Shown here: positions 8,791-18,226 of the stretch, piece after piece | Position numbering within the stretch: position 1 is the first letter of the stretch | How the letters are laid out: every line of letters begins with the position of its first letter | Assembly: GCF_003258595.1 (NCBI RefSeq) | Contig: NZ_QHHQ01000002.1 | Coordinates: 682,001 to 746,000, forward strand | Length of the DNA stretch: 64,000 nt | Direction of reading: 5' to 3' | Source: Acuticoccus sediminis | GTDB lineage: Bacteria > Pseudomonadota > Alphaproteobacteria > Rhizobiales > Amorphaceae | Notes under the pieces: generated by a model | The model's input: only the letters and a program-made list of their open reading frames with translations | Told to the model about the DNA's origin: nothing | Database searches by the model: none | Program-made: the position numbers and the translations under genes

Positions 8791-9792
8791 ATGATCATCG
8801 TTCGCCTCCTCTTCACCACGGTGCTGACGATCAGCGCCATCTACGCCGGTCTCTTCGTCTGGAACGGGATCTTCCACGATCCGTGGACCCGCGATGCCCA
8901 CGTGCGTGCCGACATCGTGGAAGCCGCGCCGCGGGTCTCCGGCGAGATCGTCGACATCGCCGTGCGCAACAACATGGCGGTCAGGAAGGGGGACCTCATC
9001 CTGACCGTGGACCAGACCGACTACCAGCTCGCCCTCGAGCAGGCGAAGGCCGCGCGCGACGAGGCGGAGGCGAGCCTCGAGATCGCGCGGCAGCAATCCT
9101 CCCGCTACGACCAGCTGAAGCAGAAGGGGTCGATCTCGGTCGCGGCGGTGGACATCATCAACGCGGACCTCGCCACGAAGTCGGCCGAGGCGGCGGTGAA
9201 GGCGGCGGACGCGGCGCTCAAGGTGGCGCAGGTCAACCTCGACCGGACCGAGATGCGATCTCCGGTCGATGGCATCGTCACCAACCTCGCGGCCGACACC
9301 GGCGACTACGCGACGGCGGGTGTTGCGATCGTCGCGATGGTCGACACGAACTCCTTCCGTATCGACGCCTTCTTCCTCGAGACGCAGCTTGCGCGCATCC
9401 GGACCGGCGACCGGGCGCGGGTGCGCTTCATGGCCAACGGCGAGGTGGTCCAGGGGCACGTGAGCGGGATCGCGGCCGGCATCGCCTACAGCGAGGACAC
9501 CTCCACCACGCTGCTCCAGGCGCCGGAGCCCTCGTTCCAGTGGGTGCGGCTCGCCCAGCGCGTCCCGGTGGAGATCACGCTCGACGCGCGCCCGGTCGGG
9601 ATCCCGCTCGTCAACGGCGCGACCACGACGGTCATCATCGAGCCGTCGGTGGTCGACGACCGCACGCTCTGGCGCAAGCTGATGGACCGCATCGACTGGT
9701 GGCGCGGCTCGACCGGCGGGACCGCGCCGCCCGCGCCGGCGGCCACGCACCGCAACCGGCATGGCGGGTCGGGCGCGACGCCGGGAAGCTGA
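8791..9792 (+). CDS. HlyD-family membrane fusion protein (AaeA-like)
   Basis: Periplasmic adaptor of the FUSC efflux system, 333 residues. It has one N-terminal membrane helix (about 5-22). A biotinyl-lipoyl-like half-motif (VEAAPRVSGEIVDIAVRNN) follows, then a coiled-coil hairpin (about 75-150), the second lipoyl half (LDRTEMRSPVDGIVTNL), and a beta-barrel region. It starts seven bases after the DUF1656 stop. The last 20-25 residues are Pro/Ala/Gly-rich and probably disordered. It is third in the exporter operon. Confidence 0.9.
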   Translation: MIIVRLLFTTVLTISAIYAGLFVWNGIFHDPWTRDAHVRADIVEAAPRVSGEIVDIAVRNNMAVRKGDLILTVDQTDYQLALEQAKAARDEAEASLEIARQQSSRYDQLKQKGSISVAAVDIINADLATKSAEAAVKAADAALKVAQVNLDRTEMRSPVDGIVTNLAADTGDYATAGVAIVAMVDTNSFRIDAFFLETQLARIRTGDRARVRFMANGEVVQGHVSGIAAGIAYSEDTSTTLLQAPEPSFQWVRLAQRVPVEITLDARPVGIPLVNGATTTVIIEPSVVDDRTLWRKLMDRIDWWRGSTGGTAPPAPAATHRNRHGGSGATPGS

Positions 9793-9930
9793 AGCGGACG
9801 GGGGCGGGGGCTCGGCCCGGAAGCCGGGCTATGCATCTCCGGTTGTCCGGTACCCGGTTGCCCTCCATTGCCGGGCCGGGAATGCCGGCTGTAATAGAGG
9901 CAGCAGTGTGCCCATGAGTAAGGAGCGGTC

Positions 9931-11862
9931 GTGCCGAAGGACCACCGCAGTCTGAAGAGCTTCGAACTAGGGGACGAGCCGCCGCTCGTCCTGGGGGACG
10001 ACGACCCGTCCCGCTATTCCCGACGCGGCATCAGCCTCAGATGGCTGTTCGGTGCCGTGGTCACCGCAGTCACGTCCACCGCCCTGATGGGCGGCGCACT
10101 CTTTGCCGCGCTCGACGGCCGTTACGTCATCTCCGCCGCCGCAGCGCCGCTCGTCAGCCCCGCCGACGTCGAGCCGCGCGTGCTCGCCCGCAAGGGCGAC
10201 CGGATCCGTCCCACCGACGAGCCCGTGTCGTCGCGGCGGGTCATCGACGTGTCGACGGTGGTGCGGCAGGGCGACGAGCGGATCATCGCGAAAAAGCCTT
10301 ACGTGCTGGTGAACGCCAGCCTAGTGCTCGACCGCAAGGAGATCGGCGAGGTCCCGAAGTTCAACCTGAAGGACCTGATCGAGACCGAGACCAAGGCCAG
10401 CGACGACGCCCCGGACGCGATCACCAACCAGCAGGTCGACGGCGAGATCAAGGTCTCGGTGACCGACTTCCCGCTCGAGTCCGGCGTCGCGTTCGAGAAC
10501 GACCTCGACCTCGACGACGCGGACGTCACCCGCCAGGTGCAGGACGAGGTGAGCGACGAATTGCCGGACGAGTACGCCGAGGTCGCGTCGGCTCCGGAGG
10601 CCGATACGCCCTACGCGGTCGACGGCGACGACTTCTTCGTCCCCCGCTCGATCCCCTCGGCGCCGAACATCGTCCTCATCCCGGAGAACGTCTCCGCCCT
10701 CGCCAAGTCGAGCGCGGAGGAGGGCGACGACGAGGACGGCAACGACCTCCTGGAACTGGTGCAGCCCGGCGACACGCTGTCGAAGATCCTCATCGGCAGC
10801 GGCGTGTCGTCCTCGGACGTCGAGGCGATCGACAAGGTCCTGTCGGACGCCGGGGTCGGTACCCTGACGACGGGCCAGACGCTCCACGTCATCTTCGAGA
10901 TCGTTGACGATGATCACCGCCGGCCGATGCGCCTCTCGATCTACAGCGGCGAGACGCACGTCGCGACGGTGGCGACGACGGACAGCGGCACTTTCGTGCT
11001 GGGCGAGGCGCCGTCCGGGCCCGCCCCGAACGTCGCCGACCTCCAGGTGGCGGCGCCGAAGGACCGGACGCCGACGCTCTACGAGAGCCTCTACCAGACG
11101 GCGGTGAACCAGAACCTGCCGGACCGGGTGCGCGACATCCTCGTCGCGACCTTCGCCAACGAGGTGGACTTCAACGCGCCGGTGCGGCCGGGCGAGAAGC
11201 TGACCGTCATGCACTCCGAGGTCGCCAGCGAGGCGGACGGGCCGGCGGAGCTCCTCTTCGCGGCGCTCACCGTGTCGGGGACGGAGCAGCGGTTCTATCG
11301 CTTCAAGTCCGACGACGGCACGGTCGACTACTACGACCCCGACGGGCGGACCGGCGACCGCTTCCTGTTGCGCAAGCCCGTCGCGCGGGGTGTCCTGACC
11401 TCGACGTTCGGGCCGCGCCGCCACCCCATCTACCACCGGGTGCGGATGCATAACGGCGTCGACTACGGGGCGCCGCGCGGCACGCAGATCTATGCTGCGG
11501 CGGACGGAGTCGTGTCACAGGCCGGGTGGACCAGCGGCGGCTACGGCCGTCACGTCACCGTCGACCATCGCTACGGATATCAGACCGTCTACGGGCACCA
11601 GTCGCGCATCGCCGACGGCATCAAGCCCGGGGTGACGGTGAAGCAGGGGCAGGTGATCGGCTACGTCGGTTCCACCGGCTATTCGACGGGCCCGCACCTT
11701 CACTACGAGATCCGGATCAATGGCCGCGCGGTGAACCCGCTGAAGATCCGTCTGCGCCGCGGCAAGGAGCTGTCGGGCGAGCAGCTCGTCGCCTTCGGTG
11801 CCGAGCGCGACCGCATCGACGACCTGCTGAGCGACCAGCATGTGGCGATTGCCCGCCGCTGA
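9931..11862 (+). CDS. Membrane-anchored M23 family metallopeptidase
   Basis: Cell-wall endopeptidase of the lysostaphin/MepM type, 643 residues. A single transmembrane helix at about 38-60 anchors it; then comes an acidic linker, a LysM/OapA-like segment (VQPGDTLSKILIGSGVSS, about 270-340) and a C-terminal M23 domain. Zinc ligands are visible in RMHNGVDYGAP (HxxxD) and GPHLHYEI (HxH), with the supporting His in YGHQSR. GTG at 9931 was chosen because AAGGAG sits five bases upstream. Such proteins cleave peptide crosslinks to allow wall growth. It is transcribed alone and is followed by a terminator-like hairpin. Confidence 0.92.
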   Translation: MPKDHRSLKSFELGDEPPLVLGDDDPSRYSRRGISLRWLFGAVVTAVTSTALMGGALFAALDGRYVISAAAAPLVSPADVEPRVLARKGDRIRPTDEPVSSRRVIDVSTVVRQGDERIIAKKPYVLVNASLVLDRKEIGEVPKFNLKDLIETETKASDDAPDAITNQQVDGEIKVSVTDFPLESGVAFENDLDLDDADVTRQVQDEVSDELPDEYAEVASAPEADTPYAVDGDDFFVPRSIPSAPNIVLIPENVSALAKSSAEEGDDEDGNDLLELVQPGDTLSKILIGSGVSSSDVEAIDKVLSDAGVGTLTTGQTLHVIFEIVDDDHRRPMRLSIYSGETHVATVATTDSGTFVLGEAPSGPAPNVADLQVAAPKDRTPTLYESLYQTAVNQNLPDRVRDILVATFANEVDFNAPVRPGEKLTVMHSEVASEADGPAELLFAALTVSGTEQRFYRFKSDDGTVDYYDPDGRTGDRFLLRKPVARGVLTSTFGPRRHPIYHRVRMHNGVDYGAPRGTQIYAAADGVVSQAGWTSGGYGRHVTVDHRYGYQTVYGHQSRIADGIKPGVTVKQGQVIGYVGSTGYSTGPHLHYEIRINGRAVNPLKIRLRRGKELSGEQLVAFGAERDRIDDLLSDQHVAIARR

Positions 11863-11870
11863 CGGCAACG

Positions 11871-11893
11871 TCGGCGCGCCCCCGGCGCGCCGA
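11871..11893. terminator. Hairpin between convergent M23 and MFS genes
   Basis: Ten-base arms TCGGCGCGCC and GGCGCGCCGA flank a three-base CCC loop, placed nine bases after the M23 stop and nine before the end of the convergent MFS gene. There is no T-run, so it may act as a bidirectional but imperfect terminator. Confidence 0.65.
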
Positions 11894-11901
11894 ACACCTG
11901 C

Positions 11902-13125
11902 TCAGGTGGTGGCGCCGGCGCTGCGCGGGCGGGCCAGCACCCAGAGCAGCATGACGGCGAGGATGTTCAGCGTCGCGAGCGTGACGAGGGCACCGAGGGT
12001 GACCGAGGCGCCGGCCGTCTCCAGCAGCAGCGCCGTCGCCGAGGGAGCGATGGCCTGCGCGATCAGCGTCGGGGTCGCGAGCCGGCCCATCAGCCGCGCA
12101 TAACCGTCGGGACCGAAGAGGGCGAGCGGCAGTGTCCCGCGCGCGATCGAGAAGATGCCGCTCCCCGCGCCGTAGGCGACCAGCGCCAGCGCCGGGATCG
12201 GGAAGACGACCCAGAGGAGCGTGATCCCCGTCGCGACGAGGAGCACGGCGGCGGTGGCCGTCCAGATCGGATGGTGCCGCCCCCGGCCCAGCATCTCGAT
12301 CACCCGCGCGCCGACCTGGGCCGGGCCGACCAGCGCGCCGAGCGTCACCGCGGCCGCCACCGTGATCCCCTGCGCCTCCAGGAAGGCGATCAGGTGGACC
12401 GACCAGGTGACCGCGACGATGCCCATCGTCGTGATGATCGCCGACAGAAGCACCACGAGCCGCGTGCGCGCCGGCGCCGCCCGGGGCCTGGGACTGGCGG
12501 GCTCATCGGCGGGGACGAAGCGCTCACGCGGCGCTTCCGCGGGGATCGCGAAGAGGTGGAGCGGGAGGCAGACAGCGATCTGCACCGCCGCGTAGATGAG
12601 GCAGGCGCCACGCCAGCCGACAGAATCCACCAGGAACGCCGAGAGCGGCCAGCAGACCGAGCTCGCGAACCCGCCCCAGAGCGTCAGCGACGTGATCGCG
12701 CTGCGGCCGCGCGCGCCGTAGAGCCGGCCGAGCGTCGAGAAGGCCGCGTCGTAGAGCCCTGCGCCCATGCCGGTGCCGAGCACGAGCCACGCGAGCATGT
12801 ACACCGGCAGGCTCGGCGCCATGGCGAGCGCGGCGAGGCCGACCGCGATCAGCACCGAGCTTGCCGCGAGCACCGGGCGCCCGCCGCGGTCGTCGATGAG
12901 CCGGCCGACGCGGATCGACACCAGACCGGAGGCGAGGAGGCCCAGCGACAGCCCGCCGATGACCCAGCCGTAGCCCCACCCCGTGGCGGCAGCGATCGGC
13001 TTGGCGAGCACCGCCAGCAGGTAATAGGTCGTGCCCCAGGAGAGGATCTGCGTCACGCCGAGTGCGCAGATGACGCGATGACGGCTTCGCCACAGGGCGT
13101 CCGGCGCGGGTGCGGTCGTCGTCAT
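11902..13125 (-). CDS. Major facilitator superfamily transporter
   Basis: Secondary transporter with about 12 membrane helices in 407 residues. The loop between helices 2 and 3 carries GRLIDDRGGRPVL, the MFS motif A pattern, and helix 4 contains VLGTGMGAGLYDAAF. The start is taken at the ATG giving MTTTAPAP; an ATG six codons upstream is also in frame. Substrate cannot be assigned. It diverges from the Rrf2 gene across a 279-base spacer, so shared regulation is possible but unproven. Confidence 0.88.
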   Translation of the reverse strand: MTTTAPAPDALWRSRHRVICALGVTQILSWGTTYYLLAVLAKPIAAATGWGYGWVIGGLSLGLLASGLVSIRVGRLIDDRGGRPVLAASSVLIAVGLAALAMAPSLPVYMLAWLVLGTGMGAGLYDAAFSTLGRLYGARGRSAITSLTLWGGFASSVCWPLSAFLVDSVGWRGACLIYAAVQIAVCLPLHLFAIPAEAPRERFVPADEPASPRPRAAPARTRLVVLLSAIITTMGIVAVTWSVHLIAFLEAQGITVAAAVTLGALVGPAQVGARVIEMLGRGRHHPIWTATAAVLLVATGITLLWVVFPIPALALVAYGAGSGIFSIARGTLPLALFGPDGYARLMGRLATPTLIAQAIAPSATALLLETAGASVTLGALVTLATLNILAVMLLWVLARPRSAGATT

Positions 13126-13270
13126 TCCACGATACCGTGGCATCGGCGGTTGTATCGGGCAGCTTGCAAGTGGCGCACTGGAAGTCCGGCAGGCACGGCG
13201 GTCGGGCCGCTTGGGGAGGTGGATCGTCGCACCTTAGCGGCCGGGCGACCACAATGCGATGACGGTTCGA

Positions 13271-13285
13271 TCACGCTTATCGTGA
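13271..13285. promoter_or_regulatory. Inverted repeat in MFS/Rrf2 spacer
   Basis: TCACG and CGTGA are separated by CTTAT in the divergent spacer. The arms are only five bases, so this is a weak operator candidate for the Rrf2 protein or another regulator. Confidence 0.25.
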
Positions 13286-13404
13286 CCAAAAGTGCCATCC
13301 ATGCCCGGTGCGCAACACTGGAATTGCCAAGATCCGGTAACCAGATTGGGTTAAGGGAGATATGTGCAGCATCTCCGACGTCCGCCCCAATCACGACCGG
13401 TACC

Positions 13405-13860
13405 ATGATCTCCCAGAAGGCCCAGTACGCGCTCAAGGCGCTTGTCGTTCTCGCCAGGCTCGAGCCGGGCGAGGCGATCACGACGGTGCAGATCGCCGAG
13501 AAGCGGGACATTCCGCGCAAGTTTCTGGAGCAGATCCTCCTCGAGCTGAAGCGCCACGGGCTCGTCGCCAGCAAGCGCGGGCGGGACGGCGGCTACATGC
13601 TGCTGCGCTCGGCCGACAAGATCACGTTCGGCGAGGTGCTGCGGATCGTCGACGGGCCGCTCGCGCCGCTGCCGTGCCTGTCCAAGGTCGCCTACCGCCG
13701 CTGCGAGGGATGCACGGACGAGGAGAGCTGCGAGGTGCGGCGCGTCTTCAAGCTCGTCACCAGCGCCACCCGCGCCGTGCTCGACCGCGCCACGATCGAG
13801 GACGCGATCACCACCGACGACGACGATCTCGCCCAGTTCATGGTCTCCGCCGCCGCATAA
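13405..13860 (+). CDS. Rrf2-family transcriptional regulator
   Basis: 151-residue regulator. The N-terminal winged helix (MISQKAQYALKALVVLA, then IPRKFLEQILLELKRHG and SKRGRDGGYML) is characteristic of Rrf2/IscR/CymR proteins. The C-terminal half holds CLSKVAYRRCEGC followed five residues later by another Cys, a spacing compatible with an iron-sulfur cluster but different from IscR (Cys-x5-Cys-x5-Cys). Because the sulfate transport operon starts 100 bases downstream, the protein probably reports sulfur or Fe-S status and controls sulfate uptake, as CymR-like members do elsewhere (inference). The reading frame extends upstream, but MISQKAQ is the normal family start. Confidence 0.92.
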   Translation: MISQKAQYALKALVVLARLEPGEAITTVQIAEKRDIPRKFLEQILLELKRHGLVASKRGRDGGYMLLRSADKITFGEVLRIVDGPLAPLPCLSKVAYRRCEGCTDEESCEVRRVFKLVTSATRAVLDRATIEDAITTDDDDLAQFMVSAAA

Positions 13861-13903
13861 GTCATTGTTCGAACCGGTGAATTCGCGGGATCGACGGCGC
13901 ATG

Positions 13904-13931
13904 TTGACAATTCCCACCTAACAGGTAGGTT
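13904..13931 (+). promoter_or_regulatory. Sigma-70-like promoter of the sulfate operon
   Basis: A perfect -35 TTGACA (13904-13909), a 16-base spacer and a weak -10 TAGGTT (13926-13931) lie about 30 bases before the sbp/cysP start codon, whose ribosome site is GGGAGG. The good -35 with a poor -10 covered by a palindrome suits a repressor-controlled promoter. Confidence 0.6.
13916..13930. promoter_or_regulatory. Operator-like palindrome, probable Rrf2 site
   Basis: ACCTA-N5-TAGGT is a perfect 5-base dyad lying in the promoter spacer and -10 region. Binding there would block RNA polymerase. Assignment to the adjacent Rrf2 regulator rests on position only. Confidence 0.5.
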
Positions 13932-13959
13932 TTAAGGGCATTCCATTGGGAGGCCCCGT

Positions 13960-14970
13960 ATGCCCCGCTTGCGAACTGCCCTTCTCGTCGCGACCGCGCT
14001 CAGCGTCGCCACGACTGCGGCCCTCGCCGACACGACCCTTCTCAACGTCTCCTACGACCCGACACGCGAGCTCTACAAAGCGTTCAACACCGCCTTCGCC
14101 GAGCACTGGAAGGAAGAGACGGGCGAGCGCGTGACCGTGCGCATGTCGCACGGCGGATCGGGCAAGCAGGCCCGCGCCGTGATCGACGGTCTCGAGGCCG
14201 ACGTCGTCACCCTCGCCCTCTCCGTCGACATCGACGAGATCGTCAAGGCGACCGGCAAGATCCCCGCCGACTGGCAAGGCCGGCTGCCGAACGCCAGCAC
14301 GCCCTACACCTCCACCATCGTCTTCCTGGTGCGCGAGGGGAACCCGAAGGACATCAAGGACTGGCCCGACCTCGTCCAGAAGGGGATCGAGGTGATCACG
14401 CCGAACCCGAAGACGTCGGGCGGCGCGCGCTGGAACTACCTCGCGGCCTGGATCTGGGCGCTGGAGGAGTTCGACGGCGACGAGGCCAGGGTGAAGGACT
14501 ACGTCACCGCCCTCTACAAGAACGTGCCCGTCCTCGACACCGGCGCGCGCGGCGCCACCACCACGTTCAGCCAGCGCGGCATCGGCGACGTCCTGCTCGC
14601 CTGGGAGAACGAGGCGTACCTGTCGCTGGAGGAGCTCGGCGCGGACAAGTTCGACATCGTCGTCCCGTCCGTCTCGATCCTCGCCGAGCCGCCGGTGACG
14701 GTGGTCGACGGCAACGCCGAGCCGAACGGCAAGCTCGAGGTCGCAGAGGCCTATCTCGACTACCTCTACTCGCCCGTGGGCCAGACGCTCGCCGCGCAGA
14801 ACTTCTACCGCCCCGCCCGCCCGGATCTCGTCGACGCGGCGGAGCTGGCGCGCTTCCCCGACGTCCGGCGCGTCCGTGTCGAGGATGTCTTCGGCTCCTG
14901 GAAGAACGCGCAGGAGACGCACTTCGCCAACGGCGGCGTCTTCGACCAGATCTACCGGCCGGGCAGCTGA
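13960..14970 (+). CDS. sbp: Sulfate ABC transporter substrate-binding protein
   Basis: Periplasmic sulfate/thiosulfate receptor (Sbp/CysP family), 336 residues with a signal peptide (1-23, ending AALAD). It shows the family features [28 protein letters not shown] (the sulfate-contacting Ser/Gly stretch), [12 protein letters not shown] and [13 protein letters not shown]. It is the first gene of the four-gene sulfate uptake operon and starts just after a promoter with an operator-like palindrome. Whether sulfate, thiosulfate or both are carried cannot be read from the sequence. Confidence 0.95.
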   Translation: MPRLRTALLVATALSVATTAALADTTLLNVSYDPTRELYKAFNTAFAEHWKEETGERVTVRMSHGGSGKQARAVIDGLEADVVTLALSVDIDEIVKATGKIPADWQGRLPNASTPYTSTIVFLVREGNPKDIKDWPDLVQKGIEVITPNPKTSGGARWNYLAAWIWALEEFDGDEARVKDYVTALYKNVPVLDTGARGATTTFSQRGIGDVLLAWENEAYLSLEELGADKFDIVVPSVSILAEPPVTVVDGNAEPNGKLEVAEAYLDYLYSPVGQTLAAQNFYRPARPDLVDAAELARFPDVRRVRVEDVFGSWKNAQETHFANGGVFDQIYRPGS

Positions 14971-14973
14971 CCC

Positions 14974-15843
14974 ATGAGCCTCGCCGTTCCCGCATCCGCC
15001 GCCGCGCCGATCGGGTGGCGGTTCCGTCGGCCGAGCGTGATCCCGGGTTTCGGGATCACCTTCGGCTTCACCCTGGCCTATCTCGGCCTCGTGGTGCTCA
15101 TCCCGCTGTCGGGCCTCGCGATACACTCCGCGGGGCTCGGCTGGACCGAGTTCTGGACCATCGCGTCTGATCCGCGGACGCTCAACGCGCTGAAACTCTC
15201 CTTCGGCACGGCCTTCGTCGCGGCGCTCGTCAACGTCGTCTTCGGCGTGATCGTCGCGTGGGTGCTGGTGCGCTACCGCTTCCCCGGCAGGAGGGTCATC
15301 GACGCCATCGTCGACCTGCCGTTCGCGCTGCCGACCGCGGTCGCGGGCATTGCGTTGACCGCAATCTATGCGCCGACGGGCTGGGTGGGCGCGCTGTTCG
15401 CTCCGCTGGGGATCAAGATTGCCTATACGCCCATCGGCATCGTCCTCGCCCTGGTCTTCGTCGGGCTCCCGTTCGTCGTGCGCACGGTGCAGCCGATGAT
15501 GGAGGAGATCGACCGCGAGGTGGAGGAGGCGGCCGCCACCCTCGGCGCCGGCCGCACCGCCACCATCCGCCGGGTGATCCTTCCCGCGCTGACGCCGGCG
15601 ATCCTGACCGGGTTCGCCCTGGCGCTGGCCCGCGGCGTCGGCGAGTACGGCTCGGTGATCTTCATCGCCGGCAACCTGCCGTACGTGTCGGAGATCGCGC
15701 CGCTCCTCATCGTCATCCGCCTGGAGGAGTTCAACGTTCCGGCGGCGACCGCGATCGCGGCGATCATGCTGGCCATCGCGTTCGCCATGCTCTTCGTCAT
15801 CAACGCCATCCAGATCTGGAGCCGGAAGCGCTATGGCCACTGA
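14974..15843 (+). CDS. cysT: Sulfate ABC transporter permease CysT
   Basis: Inner-membrane permease subunit, 289 residues with about six helices. The cytoplasmic loop EEAAATLGAGRTATIRRVIL is the EAA motif that docks on the ATPase. SVIPGFGITFGFTLAYL near the N-terminus and IDAIVDLPFALPTAVAG are typical of CysT/CysU. The gap from sbp is three bases and it overlaps cysW by 11, indicating one tightly coupled operon. Confidence 0.95.
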   Translation: MSLAVPASAAAPIGWRFRRPSVIPGFGITFGFTLAYLGLVVLIPLSGLAIHSAGLGWTEFWTIASDPRTLNALKLSFGTAFVAALVNVVFGVIVAWVLVRYRFPGRRVIDAIVDLPFALPTAVAGIALTAIYAPTGWVGALFAPLGIKIAYTPIGIVLALVFVGLPFVVRTVQPMMEEIDREVEEAAATLGAGRTATIRRVILPALTPAILTGFALALARGVGEYGSVIFIAGNLPYVSEIAPLLIVIRLEEFNVPAATAIAAIMLAIAFAMLFVINAIQIWSRKRYGH

Positions 15844-16729
15844 CACCCTCGCTGTCCCCGGCCCGTCGCTCGCCATCGGCCGCCGGCGGCTGGCACCCAA
15901 CGCGGCCGTCACCGAAGGGGCCGGAACGCGCGCCGTCCTCCTCGGTCTCGCGATCGGCTTCCTCGCGCTGTTCCTGGCGCTGCCGCTCGCCGCGGTCTTC
16001 GGCGAGGCGTTCCGGCAGGGCGTCGGCGCCTACCTCGCCGCGCTCACCGAACCGGACGCGCTCGCGGCGATCCGGCTGACGCTCACGGTCGCCGCCATCG
16101 CCGTGCCGCTCAACTGCGTCTTCGGCGTCGCGGCGGCGTGGGCGATCGCCAAGTTCGAGTTCCGCGGCAAGACGTTCCTCATCACCCTCATCGACCTGCC
16201 GTTCTCGGTCTCGCCGGTGATCTCGGGTCTCGTCTTCGTGCTTCTCTTCGGATCGGGCAGCGTCCTGGCGCCGCTCCTGAAGAGCGCGGGGATCGAGATC
16301 CTGTTCGCGGTGCCGGGCATCGTGCTGGCGACGCTCTTCGTCACCTTCCCGTTCGTCGCGCGCGAGCTCATCCCGCTGATGCAGGACCAGGGGACCGGCG
16401 ACGAGGAGGCCGCGCTCTCCCTCGGCGCGTCCGGCTGGCAGACGTTCCGCTACGTCACGCTCCCCAACATCAAGTGGGGCCTCCTCTACGGCGTGCTGCT
16501 GTGCAACGCCCGCGCGATGGGGGAATTCGGCGCGGTGTCGGTCGTGTCGGGGCACATCCGCGGCCTCACCAACACGATGCCGCTGCACGTCGAGATCCTC
16601 TACAACGAATACAACTTCGTGGCCGCCTTCGCGGTAGCCTCGCTGCTGGCGCTCCTCGCGCTCGTCACCCTCATCCTCAAGACCGCGCTCGAGGCCCGCA
16701 GCGGCATTGGCCGCAGGGGGGAGCGATGA
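15833..16729 (+). CDS. cysW: Sulfate ABC transporter permease CysW
   Basis: Second permease of the sulfate importer, 298 residues with about six membrane helices. The EAA-loop reads [19 protein letters not shown], and [17 protein letters not shown] plus [15 protein letters not shown] are characteristic of CysW. It overlaps cysT by 11 bases, and its stop overlaps an ATG at 16726 that is in frame with cysA. Confidence 0.95.
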   Translation: MATDTLAVPGPSLAIGRRRLAPNAAVTEGAGTRAVLLGLAIGFLALFLALPLAAVFGEAFRQGVGAYLAALTEPDALAAIRLTLTVAAIAVPLNCVFGVAAAWAIAKFEFRGKTFLITLIDLPFSVSPVISGLVFVLLFGSGSVLAPLLKSAGIEILFAVPGIVLATLFVTFPFVARELIPLMQDQGTGDEEAALSLGASGWQTFRYVTLPNIKWGLLYGVLLCNARAMGEFGAVSVVSGHIRGLTNTMPLHVEILYNEYNFVAAFAVASLLALLALVTLILKTALEARSGIGRRGER

Positions 16730-16899
16730 TCGATGCGCGCATGTCCCTCCTGCACCGCCTCTCCTGCCAGATGGACGATAGCGCCTGGCATCGCCTGCTC
16801 GTCGAAGAGCCCGCGCCGGCCCCCGTCGTCCGGCCCGTCCCGACCCACTCACGCCCCCGCGGTGCACCGCACCGCCGCCCGGCCAGGGAGACCCGCAAG
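16726..16899 (+). other. 58-codon in-frame upstream extension of cysA
   Basis: An open stretch beginning with ATG overlapping the cysW stop (ATGA) continues without a stop into cysA. Its translation begins [19 protein letters not shown] and then turns Pro/Arg-rich; it is unlike the start of ordinary CysA, which begins directly with the beta-strand before Walker A. It could be a genuine N-terminal extension, a coupled leader, or untranslated spacer. I recognise no domain in it. Confidence 0.5.
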
Positions 16900-17973
16900 A
16901 TGAGCGTTTCCGTCCGCTCCGTGTCGAAGGAATTCGACCGCTTCCCCGCGCTCCACGACACTTCGCTCGACATCGAGACGGGTGAGCTCGTGGCCCTGCT
17001 CGGCCCCTCGGGCTCCGGCAAGACGACGCTCCTGCGCCTCATCGCCGGGCTGGAGTTCCCGACGTCGGGCCAGATCATGCTCGGCGGCGAGGACGCGGCC
17101 TATACGCCCGTCCAACATCGCAAGGTCGGCTTCGTTTTCCAGCATTACGCGCTCTTCAGGCACATGAGCGTCCTCGACAACATCCGCTTCGGCCTGAAGG
17201 TGCGCCCGCGCGGCGAACGGCCCGGCGACGCCGAGCAGCGCCGCCGCGCGCTGGAGCTGCTCGACCTCGTGCAGCTCTCCGGGCTTGGCGACCGCTACCC
17301 GTCGCAGCTTTCCGGCGGGCAGCGCCAGCGCGTGGCGCTCGCCCGCGCCATGGCGATCGAGCCGAAGGTGCTGCTGCTCGACGAGCCGTTCGGCGCGCTC
17401 GACGCGATGGTCCGCAAGGAGCTGCGCCGCTGGCTGCGGGAGATCCACGACCGTACCGGCCACACCACCGTCTTCGTCACCCACGACCAGGAGGAGGCGC
17501 TGGAACTCGCCGACCGCGTCGTCGTGATGCGTGCGGGGCGGATCGAGCAGGTCGGCACGCCGGACGAGGTGTACGACGCGCCGGCGACGCCGTTCGTCCA
17601 CGGCTTCATCGGCGAGGCGTCGGAGCTTCCGGTGACGCTGTCGTCCGGCAACGTCCTCGTGGCCGGCCGCCCGACGGGACTGCGCGCGACCGGACGCGGA
17701 CCGGCGCAACTCTATTTCCGGCCACACTCGGTCGCGCTCACCGAGCCCGGCGGCGCGATTTCCGGCGTCGTCGATTCGAGCCGGCGGATCGCCGGTGTGC
17801 GGCGGCTCGAGGTCGCCGTCGCCGGCATCGGGCGGCGTGTCGAGATCGACGTGCCGGCGAGCGAGGAAATCGCGGTCGGCGATCCGATCGGGTTCCGCCC
17901 CACCGCGTTCCGCCTGTTCTCCGAGTCGGGCTTCGTGGAGGACCAGCGCCCCAAGCTCGTCGCCACCGCCTGA
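16900..17973 (+). CDS. cysA: Sulfate ABC transporter ATP-binding protein CysA
   Basis: ATPase subunit of the sulfate importer, 357 residues from this start. Walker [13 protein letters not shown]-loop [12 protein letters not shown], signature [14 protein letters not shown], Walker [14 protein letters not shown] and the switch His in [10 protein letters not shown] are intact. The C-terminal 120 residues form the TOBE-like regulatory domain ([11 protein letters not shown]). I chose ATG at 16900 because AGGGAG lies nine bases upstream and the protein then begins as usual for the family; a coupled start 58 codons earlier at 16726 is possible. A strong terminator follows the stop. Confidence 0.93.
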   Translation: MSVSVRSVSKEFDRFPALHDTSLDIETGELVALLGPSGSGKTTLLRLIAGLEFPTSGQIMLGGEDAAYTPVQHRKVGFVFQHYALFRHMSVLDNIRFGLKVRPRGERPGDAEQRRRALELLDLVQLSGLGDRYPSQLSGGQRQRVALARAMAIEPKVLLLDEPFGALDAMVRKELRRWLREIHDRTGHTTVFVTHDQEEALELADRVVVMRAGRIEQVGTPDEVYDAPATPFVHGFIGEASELPVTLSSGNVLVAGRPTGLRATGRGPAQLYFRPHSVALTEPGGAISGVVDSSRRIAGVRRLEVAVAGIGRRVEIDVPASEEIAVGDPIGFRPTAFRLFSESGFVEDQRPKLVATA

Positions 17974-18008
17974 CGCCGCGGCGGGTCAAACGGCGACGGA
18001 ACGTTGCA

Positions 18009-18044
18009 GCATCCCCGGCCCGCCGCCGGGGATGCGGTCGTTTT
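18009..18044 (+). terminator. Intrinsic terminator after cysA
   Basis: A perfect 11-base stem, GCATCCCCGGC paired with GCCGGGGATGC, has a CCGCC loop and is followed by GGTCGTTTT. It lies 36 bases past the cysA stop and closes the sulfate operon. Confidence 0.85.
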
Positions 18045-18226
18045 GGCGCGGGTGCTCGCCTGTCCGCCGGTCCCGCAGCCACGAAAAGCGCGTCATTCCA
18101 GAGTATTGAACCGTCGAGTTCATTCCGGGGATCGGTGCTGGTTCCCGGCCGTCATACGTCGGTAGGGCTGTTCCGGGCATGGGTGCTGCCTCACATCCGG
18201 CAAGAGCGCCAACAAAGGACCTCTCG

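Noticed and set aside
13861-13959. Riboswitch or cysteine leader peptide before the sulfate operon
   Set aside because: The promoter lies only about 30 bases before the start codon, leaving no room for a structured leader, and there is no short Cys-rich frame.
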